DNA from: Dechloromonas sp.
Lineage (GTDB): Bacteria; Pseudomonadota; Gammaproteobacteria; Burkholderiales; Rhodocyclaceae
NCBI GenBank assembly: GCA_013363835.1
Contig: CP054864.1
Location: forward strand, 3,394,192-3,399,247
Direction of reading: 5' to 3'
Length of the DNA: 5,056 nucleotides
Part shown: positions 1 through 5,056 of the stretch, piece by piece
Numbering within the stretch: the stretch's first letter is position 1
How the letters are laid out: each line of letters begins with the position of its first letter
Position numbers and translations under genes: made by a program
The notes under the pieces: generated by a model
The model's input: only the letters and a program-made list of their open reading frames with translations
Database searches by the model: none
Told to the model about the DNA's origin: nothing

Positions 1-606
1 ACTTAGATTGGTCGTAATGATCAGACTGGTCTTCTCGTAGAGCTTGCTCATCAGATGGAAGAGCAAAGCGCCACCGTTCTGACTGAACGGCAAGTAACCC
101 AACTCATCCAGAATCACCAGGTCAGCATGCACCAACCGATGGGCAATCTGCCCTTGTTTGCCGGCTAGCTTCTCCTGTTCCAGCGCATTGACCAGATCGA
201 CCGTCGAGAAGAAACGGACCCGGTGATGCGCATGCATGATCGCCTGCACACTGATCGCGGTAGCCAGATGCGTCTTGCCAGTGCCTGGCCCACCAATCAT
301 CACCACGTTATGAGCCGCGTCGATGAACTCCCCGCGATGCAGATGCCGGACCAAGGCTTCATTGGCGACGCTTTGCGTGAAGTCGAATCCCGACAGGTCG
401 CGGTAAGCCGGGAAACGGGCAATCTTCATCTGGTAATTCACCGAGCGGACTTCCCGTTCAGCCAATTCAGCCTTGAGCAGACTGTCCAGGATGGATTGCG
501 CATTCAGATAGGCTGGCGAATTCTGTGCCGCCAATTCCTCAATGGCTTGCGCCATACCGAAGAGCTTGAGCGATTTCAGTGTCGTGATCATGGCTTCAGG
601 CAGCAT
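1..606 (-). CDS. istB: IS21-family helper ATPase IstB (partial, C-terminus cut by window edge)
   Basis: IstB is the AAA+ ATPase that partners IstA and directs target choice and strand transfer in IS21 transposition. The frame is open from an ATG at 606-604 to the edge, giving 202 residues where full proteins usually have about 250. The N-terminal helical region begins MLPEAMITTLKSLKLFGMAQ. The Walker A motif GGPGTGKTHL lies near residue 105, and the Walker B motif LVILDELGYLPFS near residue 165. The last visible residues are IITTNLS, a sensor-like strand typical of the family. The start is supported by a strong ribosome site (GGGAGGTG on the minus strand, 618-611). The ATG lies 11 bases inside the end of istA, which suggests translational coupling. 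No frameshift is seen in this gene, unlike istA. Confidence 0.95.
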   Translation of the reverse strand, partial: MLPEAMITTLKSLKLFGMAQAIEELAAQNSPAYLNAQSILDSLLKAELAEREVRSVNYQMKIARFPAYRDLSGFDFTQSVANEALVRHLHRGEFIDAAHNVVMIGGPGTGKTHLATAISVQAIMHAHHRVRFFSTVDLVNALEQEKLAGKQGQIAHRLVHADLVILDELGYLPFSQNGGALLFHLMSKLYEKTSLIITTNLS

Positions 607-2114
607 CTCGCACCTCCCGCAGGCCGTCGTAGCGCGTCACGTTGGCAAGCGGTTCGATCTTCAGTACCAGCGCCTGAGGCGCATCAATCGGTGCCGGTGG
701 TGGCAACTCCACCAATCGTCCGAGCAGATTGAGGACATGCTGTTTCGAGGCAACGCCGGCATCAAGCGCCATCTCGACCGCCGTCAGGACGGCCTGCTCA
801 TCGTGATGCAGGACCAGGGCGAGGATCTCGACCATTTCCCGATCGCCGCCCGGCCGTTTCAGGAGGGCTGACTGCAGTCGCTTGAACCCCTCGGGGAATT
901 CGGCAAACGGCGCGCCATTTCTCAATGCGCCGGGCTTACGCTGCAAGACCGAGAGATAGTGCCGCCAGTCGTAGATCGTGCGACTGAAGTCATGCCGGCG
1001 GTCGATGATCCGTTGGTGCTCGGCAATCACATTGCCTTCCGCAGCGACGACCAGATGATCGGCATAGACCCGCAGGCTGACGGGTCGATTGGCAAACGAT
1101 GCCGGAACACTGTAACGGTTGCGCTCGAAGTTGATTAGGCAGGTTGGGGAGACGCGCTTGGTATGTTCGACGAAGCCATCGAAGGGAACTGGCACAGTCA
1201 TCAGCTCAGCCTGCTCATCAACCCAGGCGTCTGCGACCGTGCCGGGCAATTCAGGATGACGCAGCTCTTGCCAGAGCGTCAGGCATCGCTGTTCCAGCCA
1301 GGCATTGAGGGCATCCAGACTCTCGAAGGCCGGCGCACCTTGCCAGATACGATGCCGGGAGTCCTGAACATTCTTCTCGATCTGCCCTTCTCCCAGCCAG
1401 AGGCTGGATTGCAGAACTCGGCTTCGAACAGGTAGTGGCTGACCATGGCCTTGAACCGGGTGTTGATGTCCCGGGCTTTGCCTTTCCGGATTCGATCCAC
1501 TGCCGTCTTCATATTGTCGTAGATGCCACGTCGGGGTACGCCGCCCAACACGCGGAAGGCATGGTTGTGGGCATCGAACAACATCTCGTGGGTCTGCAAT
1601 GGGTAGGCCCGCAGGAAGAATGCCCGACTGTAGGAGAGTTTGAGTTGGGCGACCTGGAGCTTGGTCTTCACGCCGGCAATGACCGCCCAGTCTTCGCTCC
1701 AGTCGAACTGGAAGGCTTCTCCCGTGCAAAGGTCAGAGGAATGAAGGTGCCACGCCCAGTCGTCCCGGCTGCTTCCTGCTGCGCTTGTCGCCAATGCCTG
1801 GCGAAGGCGGCGACCCGGTCATAGGAGCCTTCGTAGCCCAACGAGCATAGATCGGCATAAATCTGCCTGAGGTTTCGCCGCTGCTTGCGACTCTTCTTCG
1901 ACTCCGTCTTCAACCATGCCGCCAGCTTCGGCGCAAACAGGTCGAGCTTGCTCGGGCTGTGTCGCTCGGGATACTTCGGTTCGACGATGCCGGTGCTCAG
2001 ATACTTCCGGATCGTGTTTCGGGATAACCCCGTTCGTCTGGCTATTTCACGGATGGCCATGCCATCACGCAGGTGCCACCGCCTGATTACGCTTAATAAC
2101 GCCACGTCGATCAC
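596..2114 (-). pseudogene. istA: IS21-family transposase IstA, broken by two one-base deletions
   Basis: IstA is the DDE recombinase of IS21 elements. Three minus-strand frames line up as one protein. The first (2114 to about 1725) has an N-terminal helix-turn-helix (IREIARRTGLSRNTIRKYL, residues about 22-40). The second (about 1725 to 1387) has the catalytic aspartates in FQFDWSEDW and YDNMKTAV. The third (about 1387 to 596) has the catalytic glutamate in QIEKNVQ and the C-terminal domain. Adding one base near 1724 and one in the C run at 1385-1387 gives 1521 bases, or 506 residues, the normal family length with all three acidic residues present. A GTG at 2114 has GGGAG 8 bases upstream. A second GTG at 2105 has AGGAG 8 bases upstream and is an equal candidate. 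The lesions may be real decay or sequence error. Confidence 0.9.
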
Positions 2115-2157
2115 TCCTGATTCTCCCGCTCGTTCCCGAGCAGGTCAGTGTCTATAC

Positions 2158-2217
2158 GTGGGTCAAAATTCGATGCAAATCTATAGGGCTAGTGGGTCAG
2201 TTTTAGGTGCAAATCAA
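2158..2217. repeat. Two direct repeats at the IS21 end (likely transposase-binding sites)
   Basis: Two 26-base copies lie in the same orientation at 2158-2183 and 2192-2217, starting 34 bases apart, and agree at 20 of 26 positions. The shared cores are GTGGGTCA at one side and TGCAAATC at the other, with a more variable centre. IS21-family ends are known to carry several such repeats, which IstA binds. The outer copy stops two bases short of the proposed element end at 2219. They lie between the istA start and the terminus, where the istA promoter should also be, so binding could repress istA. That last point is inference. Confidence 0.8.
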
Positions 2218-2219
2218 CA

Positions 2220-2274
2220 GTTCGAGCACTTTTTCGTAGTCAAATGGTCCAGAAAAACCAGTAATGTCTCCAGA
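2220..2274 (-). pseudogene. 3' fragment of the IS-interrupted host gene
   Basis: This 55-base scrap between the two insertion sequences is the continuation of the gene whose 5' part lies at 3459-3800. Taking out the IS3 element and one CAGA copy joins codons ...VWFS to GDITGFSGPFDYEKVLE with no stop and no frame change. The fragment then runs into the IS21 end, where the frame reads LLICT and stops at 2205-2203. The true C-terminus, if longer, would lie beyond the far IS21 end outside the window. The fragment has no start or ribosome site of its own. The product family was not recognised. Confidence 0.75.
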
Positions 2275-2275
2275 G
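2270..2275. repeat. Left target-site duplication of the IS3 element
   Basis: CAGA at 2271-2274 matches CAGA at 3459-3462 just outside the other end, when the element is taken as 2275-3458. If the terminal base pair is assigned to the target instead, the duplication grows to six bases, CCAGAG (2270-2275 and 3458-3463), and the element shrinks to 2276-3457. IS3 elements usually duplicate 3 to 5 bases, which favours CAGA. Confidence 0.75.
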
Positions 2276-2309
2276 GTAATCCCCGGAAATTAGCGGCAGT
2301 TAAAAGTAG
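2275..2309 (+). repeat. Left terminal inverted repeat of the IS3 element
   Basis: This 35-base end matches the reverse complement of 3424-3458 at 25 positions. The first ten bases, GGTAATCCCC, are identical, followed by a mismatched block and then shared TTAGC and AAGTAG blocks. It marks the left boundary and lies about 34 bases before the orfA start. Confidence 0.85.
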
Positions 2310-2342
2310 AATTTTCTCCACAGCAGCCCGAGGAAGTTTTAC

Positions 2343-2606
2343 ATGAAGACGTCACGCTTTTCAGACAGCCAGATCATCGCCGTACTCAAGCAAGCAGAAG
2401 GTGGCAGCCCAGTCCCTGAACTCTGTCGGGAACACGGCATCAGTTCCGCCACGTTTTACAAATGGCGCAGCAAATTCGGCGGCATGGACGCCTCGCTGAT
2501 GGCCCGGCTCAAGGAACTCGAAGACGAGAACCGGCGGCTCAAGAAGATGTATGCCGAAGAACGTCTCAAGGCAGAGATCGTCCAGGAGGCTGCAAAAAAG
2601 TGGTGA
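2343..2606 (+). CDS. IS3-family transposase OrfA (helix-turn-helix subunit)
   Basis: OrfA is the 87-residue DNA-binding protein of IS3 elements. It recognises the inverted repeats and supplies the N-terminus of the OrfAB transposase. Residues about 5-45 form the helix-turn-helix (SRFSDSQIIAVLKQAEGG to SSATFYKWRSKFGG). Residues about 50-85 form a charged leucine-rich helix (MARLKELEDENRRLKKMYAE) of the type used for oligomerisation. The ATG is supported by AGGAAG at 2331-2336, six bases upstream. It ends KKW then TGA, right after the slippery run AAAAAAG, so part of translation is expected to shift to the -1 frame and continue into orfB. The frame is intact. Confidence 0.93.
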   Translation: MKTSRFSDSQIIAVLKQAEGGSPVPELCREHGISSATFYKWRSKFGGMDASLMARLKELEDENRRLKKMYAEERLKAEIVQEAAKKW

Positions 2607-2631
2607 AGCCATCTTGCCGACGCGAGATGGC
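2584..2631 (+). promoter_or_regulatory. Programmed -1 ribosomal frameshift signal (SD-like site, A6G, stem-loop)
   Basis: The heptamer A-AAA-AAG occupies 2594-2600 in the orfA frame, with the orfA stop at 2604-2606. An internal Shine-Dalgarno-like AGGAGG lies upstream at 2584-2589. Seven bases downstream begins a 10-pair stem, 2608-2617 with 2622-2631, with one T-G pair and a CGAC loop. This trio is the known arrangement in IS911 and dnaX. Slipping at the heptamer yields the OrfAB fusion. The same AGGAGG could also start OrfB separately at the GTG at 2600. Confidence 0.85.
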
Positions 2632-3443
2632 ACAACGAACGGTGGAGAAAGGCGTCAGCATCCAGCTGGCCTGCCTGGCATTTGGCATCAGCCAGACCTG
2701 CTACCGCTACCAGGCAAAGCAGTCAGCAGAGAATGTCGAAATCGCCGACCTCCTGATCCGTCTGACCCACAACCAGCGGAACTGGGGATTCGGGCTATGC
2801 TTTCTGTATCTGCGTAACGTGAAGGGGCACCGATGGAATCACAAGCGGGTGTATCGCATTTACCGTGAGTTGGAATTGAACCTGCGGATCAAGCCCAAGA
2901 AACGGATTATTCGGGAGAAGCCTGAGCCGTTGGCAGTGCCGGAAGCCATCAACCAATGCTGGTCGATGGATTTCATGCACGACCAACTCTCTGATGGCCG
3001 GAGCTACCGGCTGTTCAACGTTATCGACGACTTCAACCGGGAGGCTGGCGATCGACATTGATCTTTCTTTGCCATCCGAGCGGGTCGTACGGTCGCTGGA
3101 TCAGATCATCGAGTGGCGCGGCAAGCCGCAGGTGATTCGTAGCGATAACGGCCCGGAATACATCAGCGGCACTTTCATCGCTTGGGCAGCGCGACAAGGT
3201 ATCCGGCTTGATCATATCCAGCCGGGTAATCCGCAACAGAACGCCTATATCGAACGCTACAACCGGACGGTCCGCTATGACTGGCTAAGCCACTACCTGT
3301 TCGAGTCAATTGAGGAAGTGCAGAACTATGCGACCGACTGGATGTGGACCTACAATCACGAACGCCCCAACATGGCGCTTGGCGGCATTACACCGAAACA
3401 GAAGTCAGCACTTTTAACCAACCCTACTTCTGACCGTTGCTAA
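2600..3443 (+). pseudogene. IS3-family transposase OrfB, frameshifted near 3046
   Basis: OrfB is the catalytic half of the IS3 transposase and is made as an OrfAB fusion by -1 frameshifting. The N-terminal part (to about 2850) has the HTH_21-like region with NWGFGLCFLYLRNV. The integrase core follows, with the first aspartate in CWSMDFM, the second in RSDNGPEYIS and the glutamate in NAYIERYNR. There are 35 residues between the last two, as expected for D-D(35)E. The frame breaks after DDFNREA at about 3046. It stops at 3061 as GDRH, while the continuation LAIDIDLSLP lies in another frame. Adding two bases, most simply a lost CT after the GCT codon at 3044-3046, restores one frame to the TAA at 3441-3443. 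As read, no active transposase could be made. All catalytic residues survive, so the lesion is recent or an error. Confidence 0.9.
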
Positions 3444-3458
3444 AAATGGGGGATTACC
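3424..3458 (-). repeat. Right terminal inverted repeat of the IS3 element
   Basis: This is the partner of 2275-2309, matching 25 of 35 bases when reverse-complemented. It overlaps the last codons and stop of orfB (3441-3443). Its outer edge also supplies the TAA at 3456-3454 that now ends the interrupted minus-strand host gene. Confidence 0.85.
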
Positions 3459-3800
3459 CAGAGAACCAAACCTGATTGCGTACGAGAAAAAGATCGCCAT
3501 CACCTTCCACCCTCATATTGAGTGCAGAGTAAAGGCCATCCGGACGTGGGCCTGGGAATGTTGCTTTGACACCATGAATCGGTAGATAACAGTCATCGGT
3601 GGCAAAGAGCCAAAGGTCGCGGACAGTTAGCGAGTCGGCTTCTACTTCCAGCGCCGCGCCAATCGCTCTATAGGCATCGGTACCTCCGCACCAGTTTGGG
3701 ACGACCCCATATTTTTCAGGAATGCTGTAGATGTGTTCATCGAGGAGCGCTCCCATTGCAAGGTACTCTTGTCCTTGGTAGATACAGATGGATTTTTCAT
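3454..3800 (-). pseudogene. Hypothetical protein, 5' part of a gene cut by the IS3 element
   Basis: The product was not recognised. The open frame from the ATG at 3756 gives 100 residues ending VRNQVWFSG, with its TAA inside the IS3 right repeat, so the C-terminus is artificial. Without the IS the frame continues into 2220-2274. The same frame is coding-like upstream of 3756 (ICIYQGQEYLA) but has no start codon there. An ATG at 3800-3798 followed by a run of five A lies one base out of frame. With six A the gene would begin MKKSICIYQGQEYLAMG, a convincing N-terminus. A one-base loss in that run is therefore likely. The protein seems soluble and acidic, with tryptophans at the WCGG and DLWLF segments, and no signal peptide or membrane segment. 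It is divergent from the HAD gene. The two starts are only 26 bases apart, so any promoter must overlap coding sequence. Confidence 0.65.
3458..3463. repeat. Right target-site duplication of the IS3 element
   Basis: CAGA at 3459-3462 is the partner of 2271-2274. The alternative six-base reading, CCAGAG, spans 3458-3463. The codon frame of the interrupted gene closes correctly with either reading. Confidence 0.75.
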
Positions 3801-3826
3801 GCCTGTTCCAACATTAGGGAAATGAT

Positions 3827-4276
3827 GTGAATCTTTCTCAGCAGACAGTGATATTTCTGGATTTTGATGGCGTCCTCCACCCAGCCGAGTACCTGCGCTT
3901 CGATGAAATCGACGGAGAGTTGATATTGGGAAGCGATATTCGCTTCTGCTGGGCCAGCGTGCTGTGGAATTTGATCAAAGATCACGACTGCGACTTGGTT
4001 ATTCATAGCTCATGGCGAACATCGTTTGACCTGAAGGAAATTCGAGAAATGCTTCCGCAAGATTTGCGGAGTCGGGTGCGTGATGTAACCGGAGATGGAA
4101 CTCGGTACGCCAGCATAGCGGAATATGTGGCAGTGCATCAGTTGTGCAAATATCTCATCTTGGATGATGCTCCGAGGAATTTCCTTGGGTTTGAAAGCCC
4201 TTGTGATTTGCAATTCAGAAAGGGAATTGACTGCCCCGGTGTGCAGGATCAAATCGTTTGTTTTCTATGCACTTGA
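3827..4276 (+). CDS. Small HAD-superfamily protein (HAD domain of RNA-repair type)
   Basis: This 149-residue protein has the motifs of a HAD phosphohydrolase. The catalytic pair is D12 and D14 in IFLDFDGVLH. Motif II is SSWR at 61-64 in LVIHSSWRT, and the acidic motif IV is DD at 113-114 in LILDDAPRN. The short single domain, with SSWR and a late LDD, fits the family called HAD domain in Swiss Army Knife RNA repair proteins (PF18143, from memory). Members of that family are thought to remove terminal phosphates from RNA or act on related phosphoesters. The substrate here is unknown. The start is a GTG at 3827, supported by AGGGA at 3816-3820 and by an in-frame TAG at 3815-3817 that rules out anything earlier. 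No membrane segment or signal peptide is seen. The gene is intact, and is the only complete host gene in the window. Its neighbour on the minus strand is broken by an IS, and any joint role of the two is speculation. Confidence 0.8.
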   Translation: MNLSQQTVIFLDFDGVLHPAEYLRFDEIDGELILGSDIRFCWASVLWNLIKDHDCDLVIHSSWRTSFDLKEIREMLPQDLRSRVRDVTGDGTRYASIAEYVAVHQLCKYLILDDAPRNFLGFESPCDLQFRKGIDCPGVQDQIVCFLCT

Positions 4277-4417
4277 ACCGTGTAACTGAACCATTGCTCA
4301 GCTTGGCCTTCAGTTGGCACAATGCTGCCTGTATTGGCGATCAATGGGAAGCTCCGGCCGGCGGCTTAATAATTGGTAAGGCGCCCGTGAAAATCTAAAT
4401 GTCATCAGGCAACAATG

Positions 4418-4542
4418 GGTCGGGTCCGGCAGTAGCCCGAAGTGACAAGCGGTCATTGACCTGCCTCGGCGGCTGAACGGCCGTTAACCGCCGCATTGCC
4501 GCCTGAGCTTCGTCACATACCCAACGACAGCACTGGCCGACC
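4418..4542. repeat. Nested imperfect inverted repeat (MITE-like foldback or structured RNA)
   Basis: Three sets of arms nest inside each other. GGTCGG at 4418-4423 pairs with CCGACC at 4537-4542. GTGACAAGC at 4442-4450 pairs with GCTTCGTCAC at 4507-4516, with one bulge. GGCGGC at 4468-4473 pairs with GCCGCC at 4498-4503. Two small perfect inverted repeats lie within, GGTCA-T-TGACC at 4451-4461 and AACGGCCGTT at 4476-4485. The layout suggests a non-coding foldback unit. It recalls intergenic repeats remembered from betaproteobacterial genomes, but this has not been checked. Confidence 0.5.
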
Positions 4543-4553
4543 AGCGGGTGTCC

Positions 4554-4663
4554 GGCAGAATATCGTTCCAGATTTTCCGACTGGCAAATTTATCGTTCGA
4601 ACAATTTGAATTCGGGATTTAATTTAATCCCGAATTGCTATTTCTTTGGCAACTTTATCGTTC
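4554..4663 (+). repeat. Three copies of a 15-16 base direct repeat
   Basis: GGCAAATTTATCGTTC at 4583-4598 and GGCAACTTTATCGTTC at 4648-4663 differ at one of 16 bases. A third copy at 4554-4568, GGCAGAATATCGTTC, is one base shorter and less similar. All are in the same orientation and flank the AT-rich hairpin at 4609-4636. Spacing from copy to copy is 29 and 65 bases. They could be protein-binding sites or remnants of a duplication. No function is known. Confidence 0.55.
4609..4636. repeat. Perfect 11-bp stem hairpin with 6-base loop
   Basis: AATTCGGGATT at 4609-4619 is exactly complementary to AATCCCGAATT at 4626-4636, around the loop TAATTT. It is followed by GCTATTTCTTT, which is not a clean T run, and the stem is AT-rich, so it is a poor intrinsic terminator. 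A dyad operator or a repeat remnant is as likely. Confidence 0.6.
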
Positions 4664-4865
4664 AGACTGGCGGCAATGTATTGCTTCCCGGGACATCTGT
4701 CCGCAGATGGCATTGTCGTTTGTGCTCGGGGTGGCTGCGACCTCCGGCTGGCTTGCGATTGGCGTCGAATGACGATCGAGCGACGGAACGCGCTCGCGAA
4801 TTCACTGTCTCTTTCTTGCCTATCGCGGGTTCTGGTGGGCAACCCACTACATGGAGGAGAACGTC

Positions 4866-5056
4866 ATGACGATTGCCGCAAAAGTGCGTACGCACAAGAT
4901 TTCTTCGGAAGCGATTCTGTGTGTTTCCGGCAGCTACAACATGGTGGGGCCGGAGTCGCCGGCCATCGAGGCGATGACCGATTTCGCGCGGGTTTCGGCG
5001 GCGACGATCGGCGCCGCGGCGTCGGTGGTGGCAGCCAATTCGACGATGATTTCCCG
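4866..5056 (+). CDS. Probable CBS-domain protein, N-terminal part (cut by window edge)
   Basis: The frame is open from the ATG at 4866 to the edge, 63 full codons. The ribosome site GGAGG at 4853-4857, eight bases upstream, is strong and fixes the start. Residues about 1-35 (MTIAAKVRTHKISSEAILCV onward) form a leader containing GPESPAIEAMTDF. Residues about 36-63 (TDFARVSAATIGAAASVVAANSTMIS) have the layout of a CBS-domain beginning: a residue run before a Thr-Ile strand, then A-S-V-x-x-A and a helix with TMIS. CBS domains come in pairs, bind adenosyl ligands and regulate partner proteins. The family call rests on this short stretch and should be held loosely. GC and codon use are richer than in the HAD gene, which suggests a return to core chromosome. 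A small perfect hairpin (GTGGG-CAA-CCCAC, 4835-4847) sits just before the ribosome site. Confidence 0.6.
   Translation, partial: MTIAAKVRTHKISSEAILCVSGSYNMVGPESPAIEAMTDFARVSAATIGAAASVVAANSTMIS

Larger units (their letters stand above)
1..2219 (-). mobile_element. IS21-family insertion sequence (istA end, other end outside window)
   Basis: The segment carries the istA-istB gene pair that defines the IS21 family, both on the minus strand, with istA upstream and its stop overlapping the istB start. The istA-proximal end is placed at 2219 because the minus strand there begins TGTTGATTTGCACC. It has the TG terminus expected of IS21 elements and lies just outside two direct repeats of the type that bind the transposase. 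The distal end, with the istB C-terminus, lies beyond position 1, so neither the full length nor the target duplication can be read. The element inserted into a host gene whose last visible codons are at 2220-2274. istA carries two frameshifts, so this copy would not transpose on its own if the sequence is correct. Confidence 0.9.
2275..3458 (+). mobile_element. Complete IS3-family insertion sequence, about 1184 bp
   Basis: The element has all IS3 hallmarks. It has imperfect terminal inverted repeats, a 4-base flanking duplication, and two overlapping frames, orfA then orfB in the -1 frame, joined by an A6G slippery sequence. It also encodes a D-D(35)E transposase. The protein style resembles the IS51/IS407-like part of the family, though the subgroup is from memory only. 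Its tips read GGTAATCCCC rather than the commoner TG start. It sits inside a minus-strand host gene, in the opposite orientation. Reading orfA-orfB across the frameshift, and adding back a 2-base loss in orfB, gives 367 residues, a normal length for the family. Confidence 0.92.
4277..4865. other. 589-base intergenic region without a gene
   Basis: No frame here has a credible start, ribosome site and coding pattern together. Going right, it holds a featureless stretch (4277-4410), a GC-rich foldback region (4418-4542), three copies of a short ATCGTTC-containing motif (4554-4663) and an AT-rich hairpin (4609-4636). A leader region for the gene at 4866 completes it. No convincing sigma-70 promoter pair was found for that gene. 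The region may be built from old mobile or repeat remnants. Confidence 0.6.

Noticed and set aside
223..1824. Long plus-strand frames at 223-732, 542-871, 1163-1435 and 1435-1824
   Set aside because: They lie opposite istB and istA, whose motifs are unmistakable. The plus-strand products have no recognisable domain and look like translations of the reverse strand.
1885..2346. Plus-strand frame spanning the istA start, the IS21 end and the IS3 left end
   Set aside because: It crosses two IS boundaries and a host scrap, and has no ribosome site or domain. It is a chance open frame.
2361..3236. Minus-strand frames inside the IS3 element (2361-2633, 2795-3058, 3033-3236)
   Set aside because: They are antisense shadows of orfA and orfB.
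3437..3458. TTGCTA near the IS3 right end as the -35 box of a circle-junction promoter
   Set aside because: The spacing to any -10-like sequence at the left end does not come out near 17 bases, so the reading is not supported.
3797..4252. Minus-strand frames opposite the HAD gene
   Set aside because: The plus strand has conserved catalytic motifs in order and a good ribosome site. The antisense frames have neither.
4609..4646. Hairpin as a rho-independent terminator of the HAD gene
   Set aside because: It lies over 330 bases past the stop, the stem is AT-rich, and the following bases are an interrupted T run.
4606..4895. Plus and minus frames over the intergenic region up to the gene at 4866
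   Set aside because: The products are arginine-rich, low in identifiable pattern and lack ribosome sites. The plus frame begins inside the hairpin and overlaps the real start at 4866.

Overview
The window reads as an accessory patch in a moderately GC-rich Gram-negative genome, most likely a betaproteobacterium. That guess rests on the style of both transposons, the CBS-type protein at the right edge and an intergenic repeat that recalls Rhodocyclales-like genomes. It comes from memory of families, not from a search.

Layout. Positions 1-2219 hold the istA end of an IS21-family insertion sequence on the minus strand. istB is intact as far as the left edge cuts it. istA is in three reading frames because of two one-base losses. 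Positions 2220-2274 are a 55-base scrap of a host gene. Positions 2275-3458 are a complete IS3-family element on the plus strand, with inverted repeats, a target duplication, a textbook -1 frameshift signal and a 2-base lesion in orfB. Positions 3459-3800 hold the 5' part of the same host gene on the minus strand. A divergent small HAD-family phosphatase-like gene follows at 3827-4276. Positions 4277-4865 hold no gene, but carry a foldback repeat, a perfect-stem hairpin and a short repeated motif. At 4866 a new gene starts, probably a CBS-domain protein, and runs off the right edge.

How it fits together. The main story is a gene of unknown function broken twice. Removing the IS3 element together with one copy of its CAGA duplication joins the two host fragments into one open frame, which then runs into the end of the IS21 element. 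Each IS end supplies a stop codon to the broken gene. The HAD gene beside it looks intact.

Four short deletions (three of 1 base, one of 2) lie in three otherwise well-conserved genes. This could be real decay or a base-calling and assembly artefact, and raw reads would decide. No CRISPR array, tRNA, rRNA or recognisable new multi-gene system was seen.
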